A stretch of 64,000 nucleotides of DNA, from positions 186,001-250,000 of the forward strand of contig NZ_SCFY01000004.1 of assembly GCF_007049795.1 (NCBI RefSeq), in the 5' to 3' direction. This document shows, piece after piece, positions 1 through 10,921 of the stretch. Under the pieces are notes generated by a model. It saw nothing but the letters and a program-made list of their open reading frames with translations, was not told the DNA's origin and made no database searches. The translations under genes were made by a program, and so were the position numbers. The number at the start of each line of letters is the position of its first letter. The stretch's first letter is position 1. Source of the DNA: Ectopseudomonas mendocina (GTDB taxonomy: Bacteria > Pseudomonadota > Gammaproteobacteria > Pseudomonadales > Pseudomonadaceae).

Positions 1-47
1 AGGCCATCGAGATCTCCCCGGACTCGGTCGGCATCGCCAAGCCCTGA
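1..47 (+). CDS. C-terminal end of an unidentified protein (partial)
   Basis: An open frame enters from the left edge and ends at TGA 45-47. Only about 14 residues are visible, ending in ...SVGIAKP. That is too little to name a family. A UUCG-loop hairpin at about 59-76 followed by a pyrimidine-rich tract could be its terminator. It converges with pobR. Confidence 0.5.
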   Translation, partial: AIEISPDSVGIAKP

Positions 48-100
48 TTCCCGCCTACGGGTGCCTTCGGCGCCCGCCTTCCTTTCGCCTGCATCGCTAC

Positions 101-2292
<2,192 letters not shown>

Positions 2293-2344
2293 TGAGCGAC
2301 ATTCGCCCGAGGCCTTCCAAGGAGGCTCTGGGCACACGCAATTC

Positions 2345-2375
2345 GTTCGTTTATCGCACACTAAGTCGTTAATCG
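2345..2375 (+). promoter_or_regulatory. PcaR-like operator upstream of the TRAP operon
   Basis: GTTCGTTTATCGCAC at 2345-2359 differs at two positions from the PcaR recognition repeat recalled from P. putida, GTTCGATAATCGCAC. The same core, GTTCGATAATCGC, occurs exactly before pcaI and pcaR in this window. A second partial half (GTCGTTAATCG, 2365-2375) follows in the same direction, giving a tandem arrangement. The site lies about 125-155 nt before the TRAP binding-protein gene, in a 206-nt gap (2293-2498) that otherwise shows only an AT-rich stretch and the Shine-Dalgarno sequence. Binding by PcaR is inference. Confidence 0.5.
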
Positions 2376-2498
2376 AATTGAATAGCCCCTCGCTAACTCG
2401 CACCATGCGAACAGCGAATCCTAGCGGCAGCAGTATTGCAGCCGAGTTTGGCTGTACCTGAGTCGCCTACTAACAATGAATAAGAAAGGACATTTGCG

Positions 2499-3551
2499 AT
2501 GCACAAGCTTTCCAAGGCTTTGCTGACGCTGCTTGCCACCAGCGTCATGACCTGGGCCAACGCCGACGAGGCCGAGGTCACCCTCAAGGTTCACCACTTT
2601 CTGCCGGCTCACTCGGTGACCCAAGCCGATTTTCTCAAGCCCTGGGCAGAGAAGATCACGGCCGAGTCCAATGGTCGGATCCAGTTTCAGTTCTACCCTT
2701 CCATGCAGTTGGGTGGCACCCCGCCGCAATTGATCGACCAGGCGCGTGATGGCGTCGCCGATATCGTCTGGACCCTACCTGGTTACACCAGCGGCCGCTT
2801 CCCTCTGGCATCGGCATTCGAAATGCCGTTCATGAGCCGCTCTTCCGAAGCCAGCAGCCAGGCCATGTGGGATTTCCTCGAAGCTCACGGGCAGAAGGAG
2901 TTCGCCGATGTGCATTTGCTCGCGACTCACCTGACCGATGGTGCACTGCTGCACACGGCGAAAAAGCCGGTGCGCAGCCTGGCCGACTTCCGTGGCCTGA
3001 AACTGCGCTCGGCCAACCGCATTTCCACCAAGCTGATCTCCATGCTCGGCGCCACCCCGGTGGCTATGCCGGTGCCGCAGGTTCCAGAAGCACTGTCCAA
3101 GGGTGTGGTCGATGGTGCCGTGCTGCCTTGGGACGTGGTCCCGGCGCTTAAACTGCAGGAGCTGGTCAAGTACCACACCGAAATGGCCCCGGGTCAGCCG
3201 GCATTGATGCACACCGCCCTGGTGCTGGCGATGAACCCGGCCAAGTACGCCAGCCTGCCTGATGATTTGCGCAAGATCATCGACGACAACAGCGGCCGCG
3301 AAATTTCGCGTCAGGCCGGCCATATCTGGGACACCAACGTGATCGAGACCGGGCACAAGCTGGCCGAGGCGCGTGGCAACGAGATCTACGTGCTGCCTGC
3401 AGAAGAGCAGGCCAAGTGGATGGCCATCGGCCGCAAGCTGGACAACGACTGGATCAAGGAAGTCGAGAGCAAAGGCAACGAGAACGGCGCCGCACTGTTG
3501 CAAGAAGTGCGTGACCTGATCGAGAGCTACAACGCCAAGCTGCCGAACTGA
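2499..3551 (+). CDS. TRAP transporter periplasmic substrate-binding protein (DctP family)
   Basis: This 350-residue protein starts with a signal peptide (MHKLSKALLTLLATSVMTWANA). The DctP fold signatures follow: a QFYPSMQLGGTPPQ strand-loop, and GLKLRSAN, which carries the arginine that grips the substrate carboxylate in this family. It should bind an organic acid in the periplasm and deliver it to the DctQ/DctM membrane pair encoded next. AGAAAGGA (2483-2490) lies 8 nt before the ATG. Its place between pobA and the pca genes suggests an aromatic acid such as 4-hydroxybenzoate or protocatechuate. TRAP binding proteins for hydroxycinnamates are known, but the ligand here is inference. Confidence 0.93.
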   Translation: MHKLSKALLTLLATSVMTWANADEAEVTLKVHHFLPAHSVTQADFLKPWAEKITAESNGRIQFQFYPSMQLGGTPPQLIDQARDGVADIVWTLPGYTSGRFPLASAFEMPFMSRSSEASSQAMWDFLEAHGQKEFADVHLLATHLTDGALLHTAKKPVRSLADFRGLKLRSANRISTKLISMLGATPVAMPVPQVPEALSKGVVDGAVLPWDVVPALKLQELVKYHTEMAPGQPALMHTALVLAMNPAKYASLPDDLRKIIDDNSGREISRQAGHIWDTNVIETGHKLAEARGNEIYVLPAEEQAKWMAIGRKLDNDWIKEVESKGNENGAALLQEVRDLIESYNAKLPN

Positions 3552-3609
3552 TCGCTAACCCTCGTTGTCCTGGCCGGCATCTCACATGCCGGCCTTGCGG
3601 AGTCGTCTC

Positions 3610-4140
3610 ATGATCGAAAACCCTGCCTTGCCTGGGCAGCCCCAGCGCACGCGCCCACTCGGCCAGCTGCTCGATGTCCTAGCACGCTGGCTGGCACTGG
3701 CTGGTGGTCTGGTGCTGGTCGCCATCACCCTGCTGTCGGCATACAGCATCACCATGCGCAGCCTGTTCGATGCACCACTGCTCGGCGATGTCGAACTGGT
3801 GCAGATGGGCTGTGGCATAGCCGTGGTGAGCTTCCTGCCGCTGTGTCAGCTGCGTCGTAACAATGTCATCGTCGATGCCTTCACCTTGCGCGCCTCGGCT
3901 ACCACCCGGCGCTATCTCGACACGCTCGGCTGTCTGCTGATGGCCGCCTGCGCGGCACTGCTGGCCTGGCGCTCGGTAATCGGCACGCTGGACACTTATC
4001 GCAATGGTGAAGAGTCGATCATCATGGGCATTCCGATGTGGTGGTCGATGACCCCCTTCGCCCCGTCCTTCGCCCTGCTCGCCGTCGTTTCCCTGTACAC
4101 CGCCTGGCTCGACCAGCGTGGTGAGGGAGGCCAGCAATGA
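3610..4140 (+). CDS. TRAP transporter small membrane subunit (DctQ family)
   Basis: This 176-residue inner-membrane protein has about four hydrophobic segments (ARWLALAGGLVLVAITLLSA; a central ELVQMGCGIAVVSFLPL; LGCLLMAACAALLAWRS; SFALLAVVSLY), as DctQ subunits do. It bridges the binding protein and the large permease. The ATG at 3610 is chosen because GGAG (3599-3602) lies 7 nt upstream; a TTG further upstream has no such site. Its stop overlaps the next start by 4 nt (ATGA), so translation is probably coupled to the large subunit. Confidence 0.92.
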   Translation: MIENPALPGQPQRTRPLGQLLDVLARWLALAGGLVLVAITLLSAYSITMRSLFDAPLLGDVELVQMGCGIAVVSFLPLCQLRRNNVIVDAFTLRASATTRRYLDTLGCLLMAACAALLAWRSVIGTLDTYRNGEESIIMGIPMWWSMTPFAPSFALLAVVSLYTAWLDQRGEGGQQ

Positions 4141-5459
4141 GCAGCGTCGCATTGGGCGGACTCTTCCTCGCCTTCCTCCTGGTTCTGCTGGCCATCCGCA
4201 TTCCGATCGCCATCGCCATGCTGCTGACCGGTATCGCCGGTTACGTCTCGATCAGTGGCTGGGACCCGCTGCTCAATTACCTGAAGACGGTGGCCTACGC
4301 GCGTTACACCGTGTACGACCTGTCGGTGATCCCACTGTTTCTGCTGATGGGTCAGTTCGCCTCGCGTGGCGGCCTGGCTACCGGCCTGTTCCGTGCCGCT
4401 GCCGCCATGGTCGGGCACTGGCGCGGTGGCCTGGCGATCTCCGCCATCGGCTCCTGCGCAGCCTTCGGCGCGGTCTGTGGCTCATCGGTGGCGACTGCGG
4501 CGACCATGGGTCAGGTGGCCCTACCGGAGCTACGCCGCTACAAGTACTCCAACTCGCTGGCAGTCGGCTGCCTGGCGGCCGGCGGCACCCTGGGCATTCT
4601 CATCCCGCCCTCGGTGGTGCTGGTGATCTACGCCATCCTCGCCCAGCAGAACATCTCCACGCTGTTCATGGCCGCCTTCGTACCAGGCATTCTCGCCGTC
4701 ATCGGCTACATGATCGCCATCGCCATCTATGTGCGCCTGTTCCCGGACTCCGGGCCAGCGCAGGAGCGTTCGAGCTGGAAACAGCGGCTGCAGGCGCAGC
4801 GGGGTGTGTGGCCGGTACTGCTGATTTTCCTGATCGTACTCGGTGGCATCTACGGCGGCTGGTTCACCCCTACCGAGGCAGCAGCCATCGGCACCGTGGG
4901 CACCGGTTTCTTCGCATTCACGCTGGGCAAGATGCGCCTGGCCGAACTCAAGGAAGTGTTACTGGGTACCGGCATCACCACCGCGATGATCTTCATGATC
5001 CTGCTGGGCGCCGATGTGATGAACGCTTTCCTGGCCATCTCGCAGTTGCCCAACTTCATCGCCGAAGCGATCAGCGGTGCAGGTCTGCCGCCCTTCCTGG
5101 TGCTGGCCGGGATACTCATCCTGTACCTGATCCTCGGCTGCGTGATGGACACCATGTCGATGATCCTGCTGACCATTCCGATTTTCTTCCCGGTGATCAT
5201 GGGGCTGGACTTCTATGGTCTGGACCAGACTGAGAAGGCCATCTGGTTCGGCATCCTGGCCCTGATGGTGGTGGAGATCGGCATGGTTACCCCGCCTCTG
5301 GGCATGAACGTGTACGTGATTGCCGGCATGGCGCGTGACATTCCCATGCGTGACGCCTTCAGGGGCATCGTGCCGTTCCTGATTTCAGACATCGTGCGCG
5401 TGGTCATCCTCGTGCTCTTCCCATCGATCACCCTGTGCCTCGTGCGCTGGCTGACCTGA
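4137..5459 (+). CDS. TRAP transporter large permease (DctM family)
   Basis: This 440-residue polytopic protein has the DctM family length and signatures: RIPIAIAMLLTGIAGY near the N-terminus, GSCAAFGAVCGSSVATAATMG, the GGTLGILIPPSVVLVIYA loop, and GMVTPPLGMNVYVIAG near the C-terminus. It is the ion-coupled (usually Na+) import channel of the TRAP system. The start overlaps the DctQ stop by 4 nt. With the binding protein and DctQ it forms a complete TRAP importer directly downstream of pobA. Confidence 0.95.
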   Translation: MSSVALGGLFLAFLLVLLAIRIPIAIAMLLTGIAGYVSISGWDPLLNYLKTVAYARYTVYDLSVIPLFLLMGQFASRGGLATGLFRAAAAMVGHWRGGLAISAIGSCAAFGAVCGSSVATAATMGQVALPELRRYKYSNSLAVGCLAAGGTLGILIPPSVVLVIYAILAQQNISTLFMAAFVPGILAVIGYMIAIAIYVRLFPDSGPAQERSSWKQRLQAQRGVWPVLLIFLIVLGGIYGGWFTPTEAAAIGTVGTGFFAFTLGKMRLAELKEVLLGTGITTAMIFMILLGADVMNAFLAISQLPNFIAEAISGAGLPPFLVLAGILILYLILGCVMDTMSMILLTIPIFFPVIMGLDFYGLDQTEKAIWFGILALMVVEIGMVTPPLGMNVYVIAGMARDIPMRDAFRGIVPFLISDIVRVVILVLFPSITLCLVRWLT

Positions 5460-5584
5460 GGACTCGCGATGCATTCAAACGAACGCAGCTAAACACCGAA
5501 CAACTGCCACCACACTCCCCGATGTAGAAGCGTATCCGCCGCTGCGGAGGGGAGCTTTCAACCTTGAAAAAGGAAACGATAACA

Positions 5585-6859
5585 ATGAAAAAAGCTCTGT
5601 ACCTCGCTCCAAGTGCAATTGCCGCTGCCATCATGGCCTCCAGCCTCTCGGTCGGAGTCCAGGCCGCCGGCTTTGTCGAAGACGCCAAGGTCACCCTCGG
5701 CCTGCGCAATTACTACTTCAACCGCAATTACCTCAACAACACCGATCCGCGAATTCAGGGCGAACTCCAGGGCCAGGCCGAAGGCTGGACTCAGAGCTTC
5801 ATTCTCGATGCCCGTTCCGGCTTCACCGAAGGCACCGTCGGTTTCGGCCTGGATGTGCTCGGTCTTTACAGCATCAAGCTGGACGGCAACCGCGGCGCTG
5901 CCAACACCAACCTGATGCCGATTCACGACGATGGTCAGGCTGCTGACCAGTTTGGCCGTACCGCCGTGGCCGCCAAGGCCAAGCTCTCCAAGACCGAACT
6001 GAAGGTCGGTGAGTGGTTCGCCGTACTGCCGATCCTGCGCGCTGACGATGGCCGCTCGCTGCCACAAACCTTCCAGGGCGCACAGCTGACGTCCAACGAG
6101 ATCGATGGCCTGACCCTGTACGGTGGCCAGTTCTGGAAGAACAGCCAGCGTAACGATGCCAGCCGCGAAGACATGTCGTTCGGTGGCGTAGAGGGCGACG
6201 ACTTCAACTTCGGTGGTGGTGAGTACCGCTTCAACGGCAACAACACCATGGTCGGCGTCTGGCACGCGCGCCTGGAAGACGTCTACCAGCAGAGCTACGT
6301 GCAGCTGACCCACAGCCAACCGGTCGGTGACTGGGTACTGGGTGCCAACCTTGGCTATGTCACCGGCAAGGAAGAAGGCGCGGCCAAGGCCGGCAATCTG
6401 GACAACAAGGTCTATCAGGGCGCACTCACTGCCAAGACCGGCAACAACAGTTTCATGGTTGCCTACCAAAAGCTCAGCGGCGACACCAAGTTCATGCGTA
6501 TCGACGGCGCCAGCGGCGGCACTCTGGTCAACGACGGCTTCACCAACAGCTATGACAACCCGGAAGAACGCTCCTGGCAGATTCGCCATGACTACAACTT
6601 CGCCGGCCTCGGCATTCCGGGTCTGACCTTGATGAACCGCTACGTCAGCGGTAGCAACATCGACGTCTACACCAATGGCGTGAAAACCCGCGAGAACGCC
6701 GAGGAATGGGGCCGCGAATCCGAGCTGGCCTACACCATCCAGGAAGGCACATTGAAGAACCTGAGCATCCGCTGGCGTAACTCCGATGTGCGTCGCGACG
6801 CGGGCCAGGATCTGCACGAGAACCGCCTGATCATCAACTACCCGCTTTCGCTCCTGTAA
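5585..6859 (+). CDS. OprD-family outer-membrane porin
   Basis: This 424-residue protein has a signal peptide (MKKALYLAPSAIAAAIMASSLSVGVQAAG) followed by the OprD start AGFVEDAKVTLGLRNYYFNR and many short amphipathic beta strands. It ends with NRLIINYPLSLL, a hydrophobic C-terminal strand as expected for an 18-stranded barrel. OprD-type channels pass small carboxylates; several Pseudomonas members serve aromatic acids. AAGGA precedes the ATG at 5585 by about 10 nt; an in-frame codon at 5564 is rejected. The 125-nt gap after the TRAP genes (5460-5584) shows no clear terminator, so co-transcription is possible. A strong terminator follows. Confidence 0.92.
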   Translation: MKKALYLAPSAIAAAIMASSLSVGVQAAGFVEDAKVTLGLRNYYFNRNYLNNTDPRIQGELQGQAEGWTQSFILDARSGFTEGTVGFGLDVLGLYSIKLDGNRGAANTNLMPIHDDGQAADQFGRTAVAAKAKLSKTELKVGEWFAVLPILRADDGRSLPQTFQGAQLTSNEIDGLTLYGGQFWKNSQRNDASREDMSFGGVEGDDFNFGGGEYRFNGNNTMVGVWHARLEDVYQQSYVQLTHSQPVGDWVLGANLGYVTGKEEGAAKAGNLDNKVYQGALTAKTGNNSFMVAYQKLSGDTKFMRIDGASGGTLVNDGFTNSYDNPEERSWQIRHDYNFAGLGIPGLTLMNRYVSGSNIDVYTNGVKTRENAEEWGRESELAYTIQEGTLKNLSIRWRNSDVRRDAGQDLHENRLIINYPLSLL

Positions 6860-6910
6860 GCATCACGCGGCATCGCTGCACAAGTGACTCCTAGTGTTAC
6901 GGCACGTTCA

Positions 6911-6938
6911 GCCCGTCCTCGTGACGGGCTTTTTTTTG
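6911..6938 (+). terminator. Rho-independent terminator after the porin gene
   Basis: GCCCGTC (6911-6917) and GACGGGC (6923-6929) form a 7-bp GC-rich stem with a 5-nt loop, followed at once by nine T residues. It closes the pobA-TRAP-porin segment and separates it from the chemoreceptor gene. Confidence 0.9.
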
Positions 6939-6966
6939 ATGTGAACCTGTTCGAGGAAGTACCACC

Positions 6967-8901
6967 ATGCGCTGGATTATCGAACGCAGTGCCGACCTCA
7001 AGGTCGGCCACAAACTCCTGCTGGGTTTCTCGCTGGTCATGCTGCTGACCCTGGCAGTGGCTCTGGGTGGCTGGCGCACTGCCAGCGAGATTCTCGGGCA
7101 TGCCGGGCAATCGCTGCAGGTCGCGGACCTCAAGCAGCAGATCCTGCAACTGCGCCTGCTGGAAAAGGACTACCTGCTGGCGCCGCTGGCTGGCCATGAG
7201 GTGGCAATCACCGAGCAGCACGCACGTATCGCAGCAGACCTGACGGACATCGCCAGCGATACCGAGCAGTTCCAACAACTGCAACGAGGCAACGACGCCT
7301 ACCTGCAGCAATTCACCCAATTGCGTGCCACCCAGTCTCAAGCCGGCACGGCGCAGACCGGGATGGCGATACGCGCCGATGAGGCGCTGATCCAGTTCGA
7401 GATGGTCACTCAGGACCAGTTCAACCTGATCCGCGACCAACTGCTCGACGGCGAAACTGGCGCACAGAACAGTCTCGACCAGGCCGAGGCGGCAGCCCGC
7501 CTGAGCCATATGCTGTTGCTACTGCGCCTGGCGGAGGGGCAGTTCATCCGCAGTGCTGACAACGCCGATGCCGACCTCTGGCAAGCGCGGTTCGTGACCA
7601 TGACCGAGGCGGCGCAGCAACTGCGCACGCAACTGGCAGCCCTGCAGCAGGCCTCCCTGGACGAAGCGCTGCGGGCGCTCGACAGCTACCGCGAATCTTT
7701 CGAGCACTACCGCCAGAGTCGCGAGGCCGAGCAGCAGCGCCGCAGGCAACTGACCGACCTGGCGCAGGGCATGCTGCAGCAAGGCAGCGATCTGCAGCAG
7801 CACCAGCAACGCGTCATGCATGAAGGCAATCGCACGTCGCTGCAGGCTCTTGCCCTGCTTACCGCCGCTGCCTTGCTGCTGGCGCTGCTCGCCAGCTGGC
7901 TGATTCGCCGCCTGATCGTCGGGCCGTTGCAGCACTGCCTGCTGCTGGCGCAACAGGTTGCAGCCGGCGACCTCAGTGGTGTTCGCAGCGCCATCCGGCG
8001 TGACGAGGTCGGCCAGCTTCTCGGGGCGCTGCACAGCATGCGCGACCACCTGCGCGAACTGATCGAACAGATCGGCGGCAGCGCCACGCAGATTGCCGCG
8101 GCGGCAGAACAGCTGTCGGCCGTCAGCGAACAGACCCGTGCGGGGGTGCGCGAACAGAGTGAGGAGTCCGGCCAGACCGCCAGCGCCATGCAGCAAATGG
8201 TCGCCAGCGTGCAGCAGGTGGCGGGTGACGCCGAGCACGCCTCGCAAGCCGCGCAACAGGCCGAAGCGCAAACCCGCGACGGTGATCGTCAGGTGCGCCA
8301 GGTCGTCGAGCAGATCGAGCGCCTGGCCACCGAAGTGGCGCACACCGGGCAGACCGTCGGCCAGGTGCAAGGTGAGAGCCAACGCATCGGCAGCGTGCTG
8401 GATGTGATCAAGTCCATCGCCGAGCAGACCAACCTGCTTGCGCTCAATGCCGCCATCGAAGCGGCGCGCGCCGGTGAACAAGGCCGCGGCTTCGCCGTGG
8501 TCGCCGATGAAGTACGCGCCCTGGCGCGCCGCACCCAGGACTCGACTAGCGAGATCGAAGCGCTGATTGCCAGCCTGCAGCATCGCGTGCAACAGGCCGT
8601 CGCTCAGACGCAGGCCAGCCAGAGCCTCAGCCAGGATGCAGTGAGCAGCGTCGAGCGGGCCGGTCAGAGCCTCACGCAGATCAATCAGGCCGTTGCGCTG
8701 ATCGAGCAGATGAACCAGCAGATCGCCAGTGCCGCCGAGCAGCAGAGTGCGGTGGCGATGGACATCAACCGTAGCCTGGACAACGTGCGCAGCATCGGCG
8801 AACAAAGCGCCAACGCGACCGAACAAACTGCACTGTCCAGCGCCGAGCTGGCCAGGCTGGGTGGCGAGTTGCAGCTGCGCATCGGTCGCTTTCGTACCTG
8901 A
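6967..8901 (+). CDS. Methyl-accepting chemotaxis protein with a large periplasmic sensor (HBM-like)
   Basis: This 644-residue chemoreceptor has a first transmembrane helix at about residues 17-37, a helical periplasmic region of about 250 residues, a second transmembrane helix at about 291-313, a HAMP domain, and the cytoplasmic signalling hairpin. The highly conserved tip is at about 480-500 ([20 protein letters not shown]). The sensor length and its RLLEKDYLL helix resemble the helical bimodular (HBM) class rather than the shorter four-helix-bundle PcaY class. GAGGAAG precedes the ATG. Sitting inside the aromatic island, it may direct taxis to 4-hydroxybenzoate, protocatechuate or pathway products; the ligand is not visible. 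Confidence 0.93.
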   Translation: MRWIIERSADLKVGHKLLLGFSLVMLLTLAVALGGWRTASEILGHAGQSLQVADLKQQILQLRLLEKDYLLAPLAGHEVAITEQHARIAADLTDIASDTEQFQQLQRGNDAYLQQFTQLRATQSQAGTAQTGMAIRADEALIQFEMVTQDQFNLIRDQLLDGETGAQNSLDQAEAAARLSHMLLLLRLAEGQFIRSADNADADLWQARFVTMTEAAQQLRTQLAALQQASLDEALRALDSYRESFEHYRQSREAEQQRRRQLTDLAQGMLQQGSDLQQHQQRVMHEGNRTSLQALALLTAAALLLALLASWLIRRLIVGPLQHCLLLAQQVAAGDLSGVRSAIRRDEVGQLLGALHSMRDHLRELIEQIGGSATQIAAAAEQLSAVSEQTRAGVREQSEESGQTASAMQQMVASVQQVAGDAEHASQAAQQAEAQTRDGDRQVRQVVEQIERLATEVAHTGQTVGQVQGESQRIGSVLDVIKSIAEQTNLLALNAAIEAARAGEQGRGFAVVADEVRALARRTQDSTSEIEALIASLQHRVQQAVAQTQASQSLSQDAVSSVERAGQSLTQINQAVALIEQMNQQIASAAEQQSAVAMDINRSLDNVRSIGEQSANATEQTALSSAELARLGGELQLRIGRFRT

Positions 8902-9145
8902 GGGCTGGAACTGGCCTGGTCATCCCAGCCAAGGGTGGACAACGCGCAACTTGTCCACCATCTCGGCCCATGAGCAAGACGCAATTACTGGCCTTTCGCG
9001 GATTACATCCGCGCTACACCGTCAATAATTGACCGCTAACCGCACGACTTCCCGGGTGAATCATCCGACAGTGCTTGGCGCCTCGACAGTCGACACATAA
9101 AATCCGGAACCAAGTTCCAATAAATAACAAATGCGGAGATCTGCC
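8902..9145. other. Intergenic region with two small inverted repeats
   Basis: This 244-nt gap separates the chemoreceptor and flavoprotein genes. Arms 8934-8942 and 8951-8959 are perfectly complementary (GGTGGACAA, 8-nt loop) but have no T-tract. CGCGGATTACATCCGCG (about 8998-9014) is an extragenic palindrome of a common Pseudomonas type. The Shine-Dalgarno GCGGAG (9134-9139) belongs to the next gene. No operator resembling the PcaR or PcaQ boxes was found here. Confidence 0.5.
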
Positions 9146-10840
9146 ATGTCCAATGCCCCACTCGACTGCGACCTGCTGGTGGTCGGCTCCGGCGCGGCCG
9201 GGCTGGCCGCTGCGGTCAGCGCCGCGCACCTGGGCAAACGGGTGATCCTGATGGAGAAGGACGCGGTGCTGGGCGGCGCGACCGCCTGGTCCGGCGGCTG
9301 GCTGTGGGCGCCGCGCAACCCGCTGGCCCAGCGCGCCGGCATCGTCGAAGACATCGAGCAGCCGCGTACCTACCTGCGCAACGAGCTGGGCGAGCATTAT
9401 CGCCCCGAGCTGGTGGACGCCTTTCTGCAGAACTGCCCGGACATGGTGGCCTTCTTCGAGCAGCACACCGCGCTGCAGTTCGTCGATGGCAACGGCATCC
9501 CCGACATGCATGGCGACACGCCGGGCGCCGCCACCGGCGGTCATCAGGTGATCGCCGCGCCCTACGATGGCCGCGAGGTGCTCGACCTGTTGCCACGCCT
9601 GCGCAAGACCATGCGCGAGACGTCCTTCATGGGCATGCCGATCATGGCCGGCGCTGACCTGGCCGCCTTCCTCAACATGACCCGCTCGCCCAAGGCGCTG
9701 CTGCACGTGATCCGGCGCTTCACCAGCCACCTCTACCATCTGGCTCGCTATGGCCGGGCCATGCACCTGGTCAATGGCGTGGCGCTGGTCGCCCGCCTGG
9801 CCCGCTCGGCGCAGGACCTGGGCGTGCAGATGCTGGAATCCACACCCGCGCAGCGCCTGATCGTCGAGAACGGCAGCGTATGCGGCGCCGTGGTGCTGTA
9901 TGCCGGCAAGGAAATGACTATCCGCGCCAAAGCGGTGGTGCTGGCTGCTGGCGGTTTTCCCAACGATCCGACGCGGCGCCAGGCAATGTTCCCGCGCGAT
10001 GCCAGCGGCCATGACAACCTCGCCCTGCCGCCGACCAGTTGCTCCGGCGACGGTCTGCGCCTGGGCGAATCCGCCGGAGGGCGTGTAGCCGATGATCTGC
10101 GCTCGCCAGTGGCCTGGGCGCCGGTGTCCAAGGTGCCCTATCCCGACGGCAGCGTCGGCCATTTCCCGCACATTATCGACCGTGGCAAGCCCGGCATCAT
10201 CGGCGTGCTGCAAAACGGCCAGCGCTTCGTCAACGAGGCCAGCGGCTACTACGACTACGTCGACGCGATGCTCAAGGCCATTCCCGAGGAGCAGGAAGCA
10301 TGCTCCTGGCTGATCTGCGACCACCGTTTCCAGCGCCGTTATGGCTTGGGCTTCGCGCGCCCGGCACCGCTGCCGCTGTGGCCACATATACGCAATGGCT
10401 ACCTCAAGCGCGGTGAAAGCCTGGAAAAGCTGGCGCAGGCTTGTGGTATCGACCCAGCCGGCCTTGCCGCCACCGTCAGCGAATTCAATCGTCATGCGCG
10501 TCAAGGCGAAGACCCGCTGTTCGGCCGCGGCAGCACACCCTTCAATCGTCGCAGCGGCGATGCCCAGCACGACGGCCCCAACCCCTGCGTGGCACCCATC
10601 GAGCAGGGGCCGTTCTATGCGGTGAAGGTACAGCCGGGCTGCTTCGGCACCTTCGCCGGTCTACGCACCGATGGGCAGGCGCGGGTGCTGGACGCTGGTG
10701 GCCAACCGATACCGGGGCTGTATGCGGCAGGCACCGATATGGCCAGCCCCCTGGGCGGACACTACCCCTCGGGCGGCATCAACATTGGGCCGGCGCTGAC
10801 CTTCGGCTATATCGCCGGGCGCCACGCGGCCACGATCTGA
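9146..10840 (+). CDS. FAD-dependent oxidoreductase, fumarate reductase/3-ketosteroid dehydrogenase-like flavoprotein
   Basis: This 564-residue protein has an N-terminal FAD-binding motif (GSGAAG, residues 14-19) and AVVLAAGGFPND. Its C-terminal half contains GTFAGLRTDGQARVLD and GLYAAGTDMASPLGGHYPSGG, typical of the FAD_binding_2 family (fumarate reductase, ketosteroid dehydrogenases, urocanate reductase). These enzymes add or remove hydrogen across a C-C bond next to a carbonyl. No signal peptide is apparent, so it is probably cytoplasmic. The ATG at 9146 has GCGGAG upstream. It lies between the chemoreceptor and pcaC but is not part of the canonical beta-ketoadipate pathway. The substrate is unknown; reduction of an unsaturated ring acid is only a guess. 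Confidence 0.88.
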   Translation: MSNAPLDCDLLVVGSGAAGLAAAVSAAHLGKRVILMEKDAVLGGATAWSGGWLWAPRNPLAQRAGIVEDIEQPRTYLRNELGEHYRPELVDAFLQNCPDMVAFFEQHTALQFVDGNGIPDMHGDTPGAATGGHQVIAAPYDGREVLDLLPRLRKTMRETSFMGMPIMAGADLAAFLNMTRSPKALLHVIRRFTSHLYHLARYGRAMHLVNGVALVARLARSAQDLGVQMLESTPAQRLIVENGSVCGAVVLYAGKEMTIRAKAVVLAAGGFPNDPTRRQAMFPRDASGHDNLALPPTSCSGDGLRLGESAGGRVADDLRSPVAWAPVSKVPYPDGSVGHFPHIIDRGKPGIIGVLQNGQRFVNEASGYYDYVDAMLKAIPEEQEACSWLICDHRFQRRYGLGFARPAPLPLWPHIRNGYLKRGESLEKLAQACGIDPAGLAATVSEFNRHARQGEDPLFGRGSTPFNRRSGDAQHDGPNPCVAPIEQGPFYAVKVQPGCFGTFAGLRTDGQARVLDAGGQPIPGLYAAGTDMASPLGGHYPSGGINIGPALTFGYIAGRHAATI

Positions 10841-10867
10841 GGTTCACCAGCCACGGATAGCAGGCAT

Positions 10868-10905
10868 AAAAAAGCGCCGCCCGGATGCGTGGTCCGGGCA
10901 GCGCT
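10868..10905 (-). terminator. Rho-independent terminator of the pcaIJFBDC operon
   Basis: Arms 10873-10885 and 10893-10905 form a 13-bp GC-rich stem with one internal mismatch. On the minus strand it runs into a T-tract (A residues at 10868-10873 on the plus strand). It follows pcaC, the last gene of the minus-strand pca operon, and converges with the flavoprotein gene. Confidence 0.88.
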
Positions 10906-10921
10906 GCATTGCTCGTAGGAA

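Noticed and set aside
2293-2498. Small plus-strand frames after pobA as separate genes
   Set aside because: They overlap the end of pobA or the TRAP promoter region, with no ribosome site and no recognisable product.
3565-3609. Upstream TTG start for the TRAP small subunit
   Set aside because: It would add 15 residues with no family similarity; the ATG at 3610 has a well-spaced GGAG.
8934-8959. Inverted repeat after the chemoreceptor gene as a Rho-independent terminator
   Set aside because: The stem is good but no T-tract follows on either strand; left as an inverted repeat only.
9014-10570. 518-codon frame antisense to the flavoprotein gene
   Set aside because: It lies opposite a gene with intact FAD motifs; composition is typical of antisense GC-rich frames.
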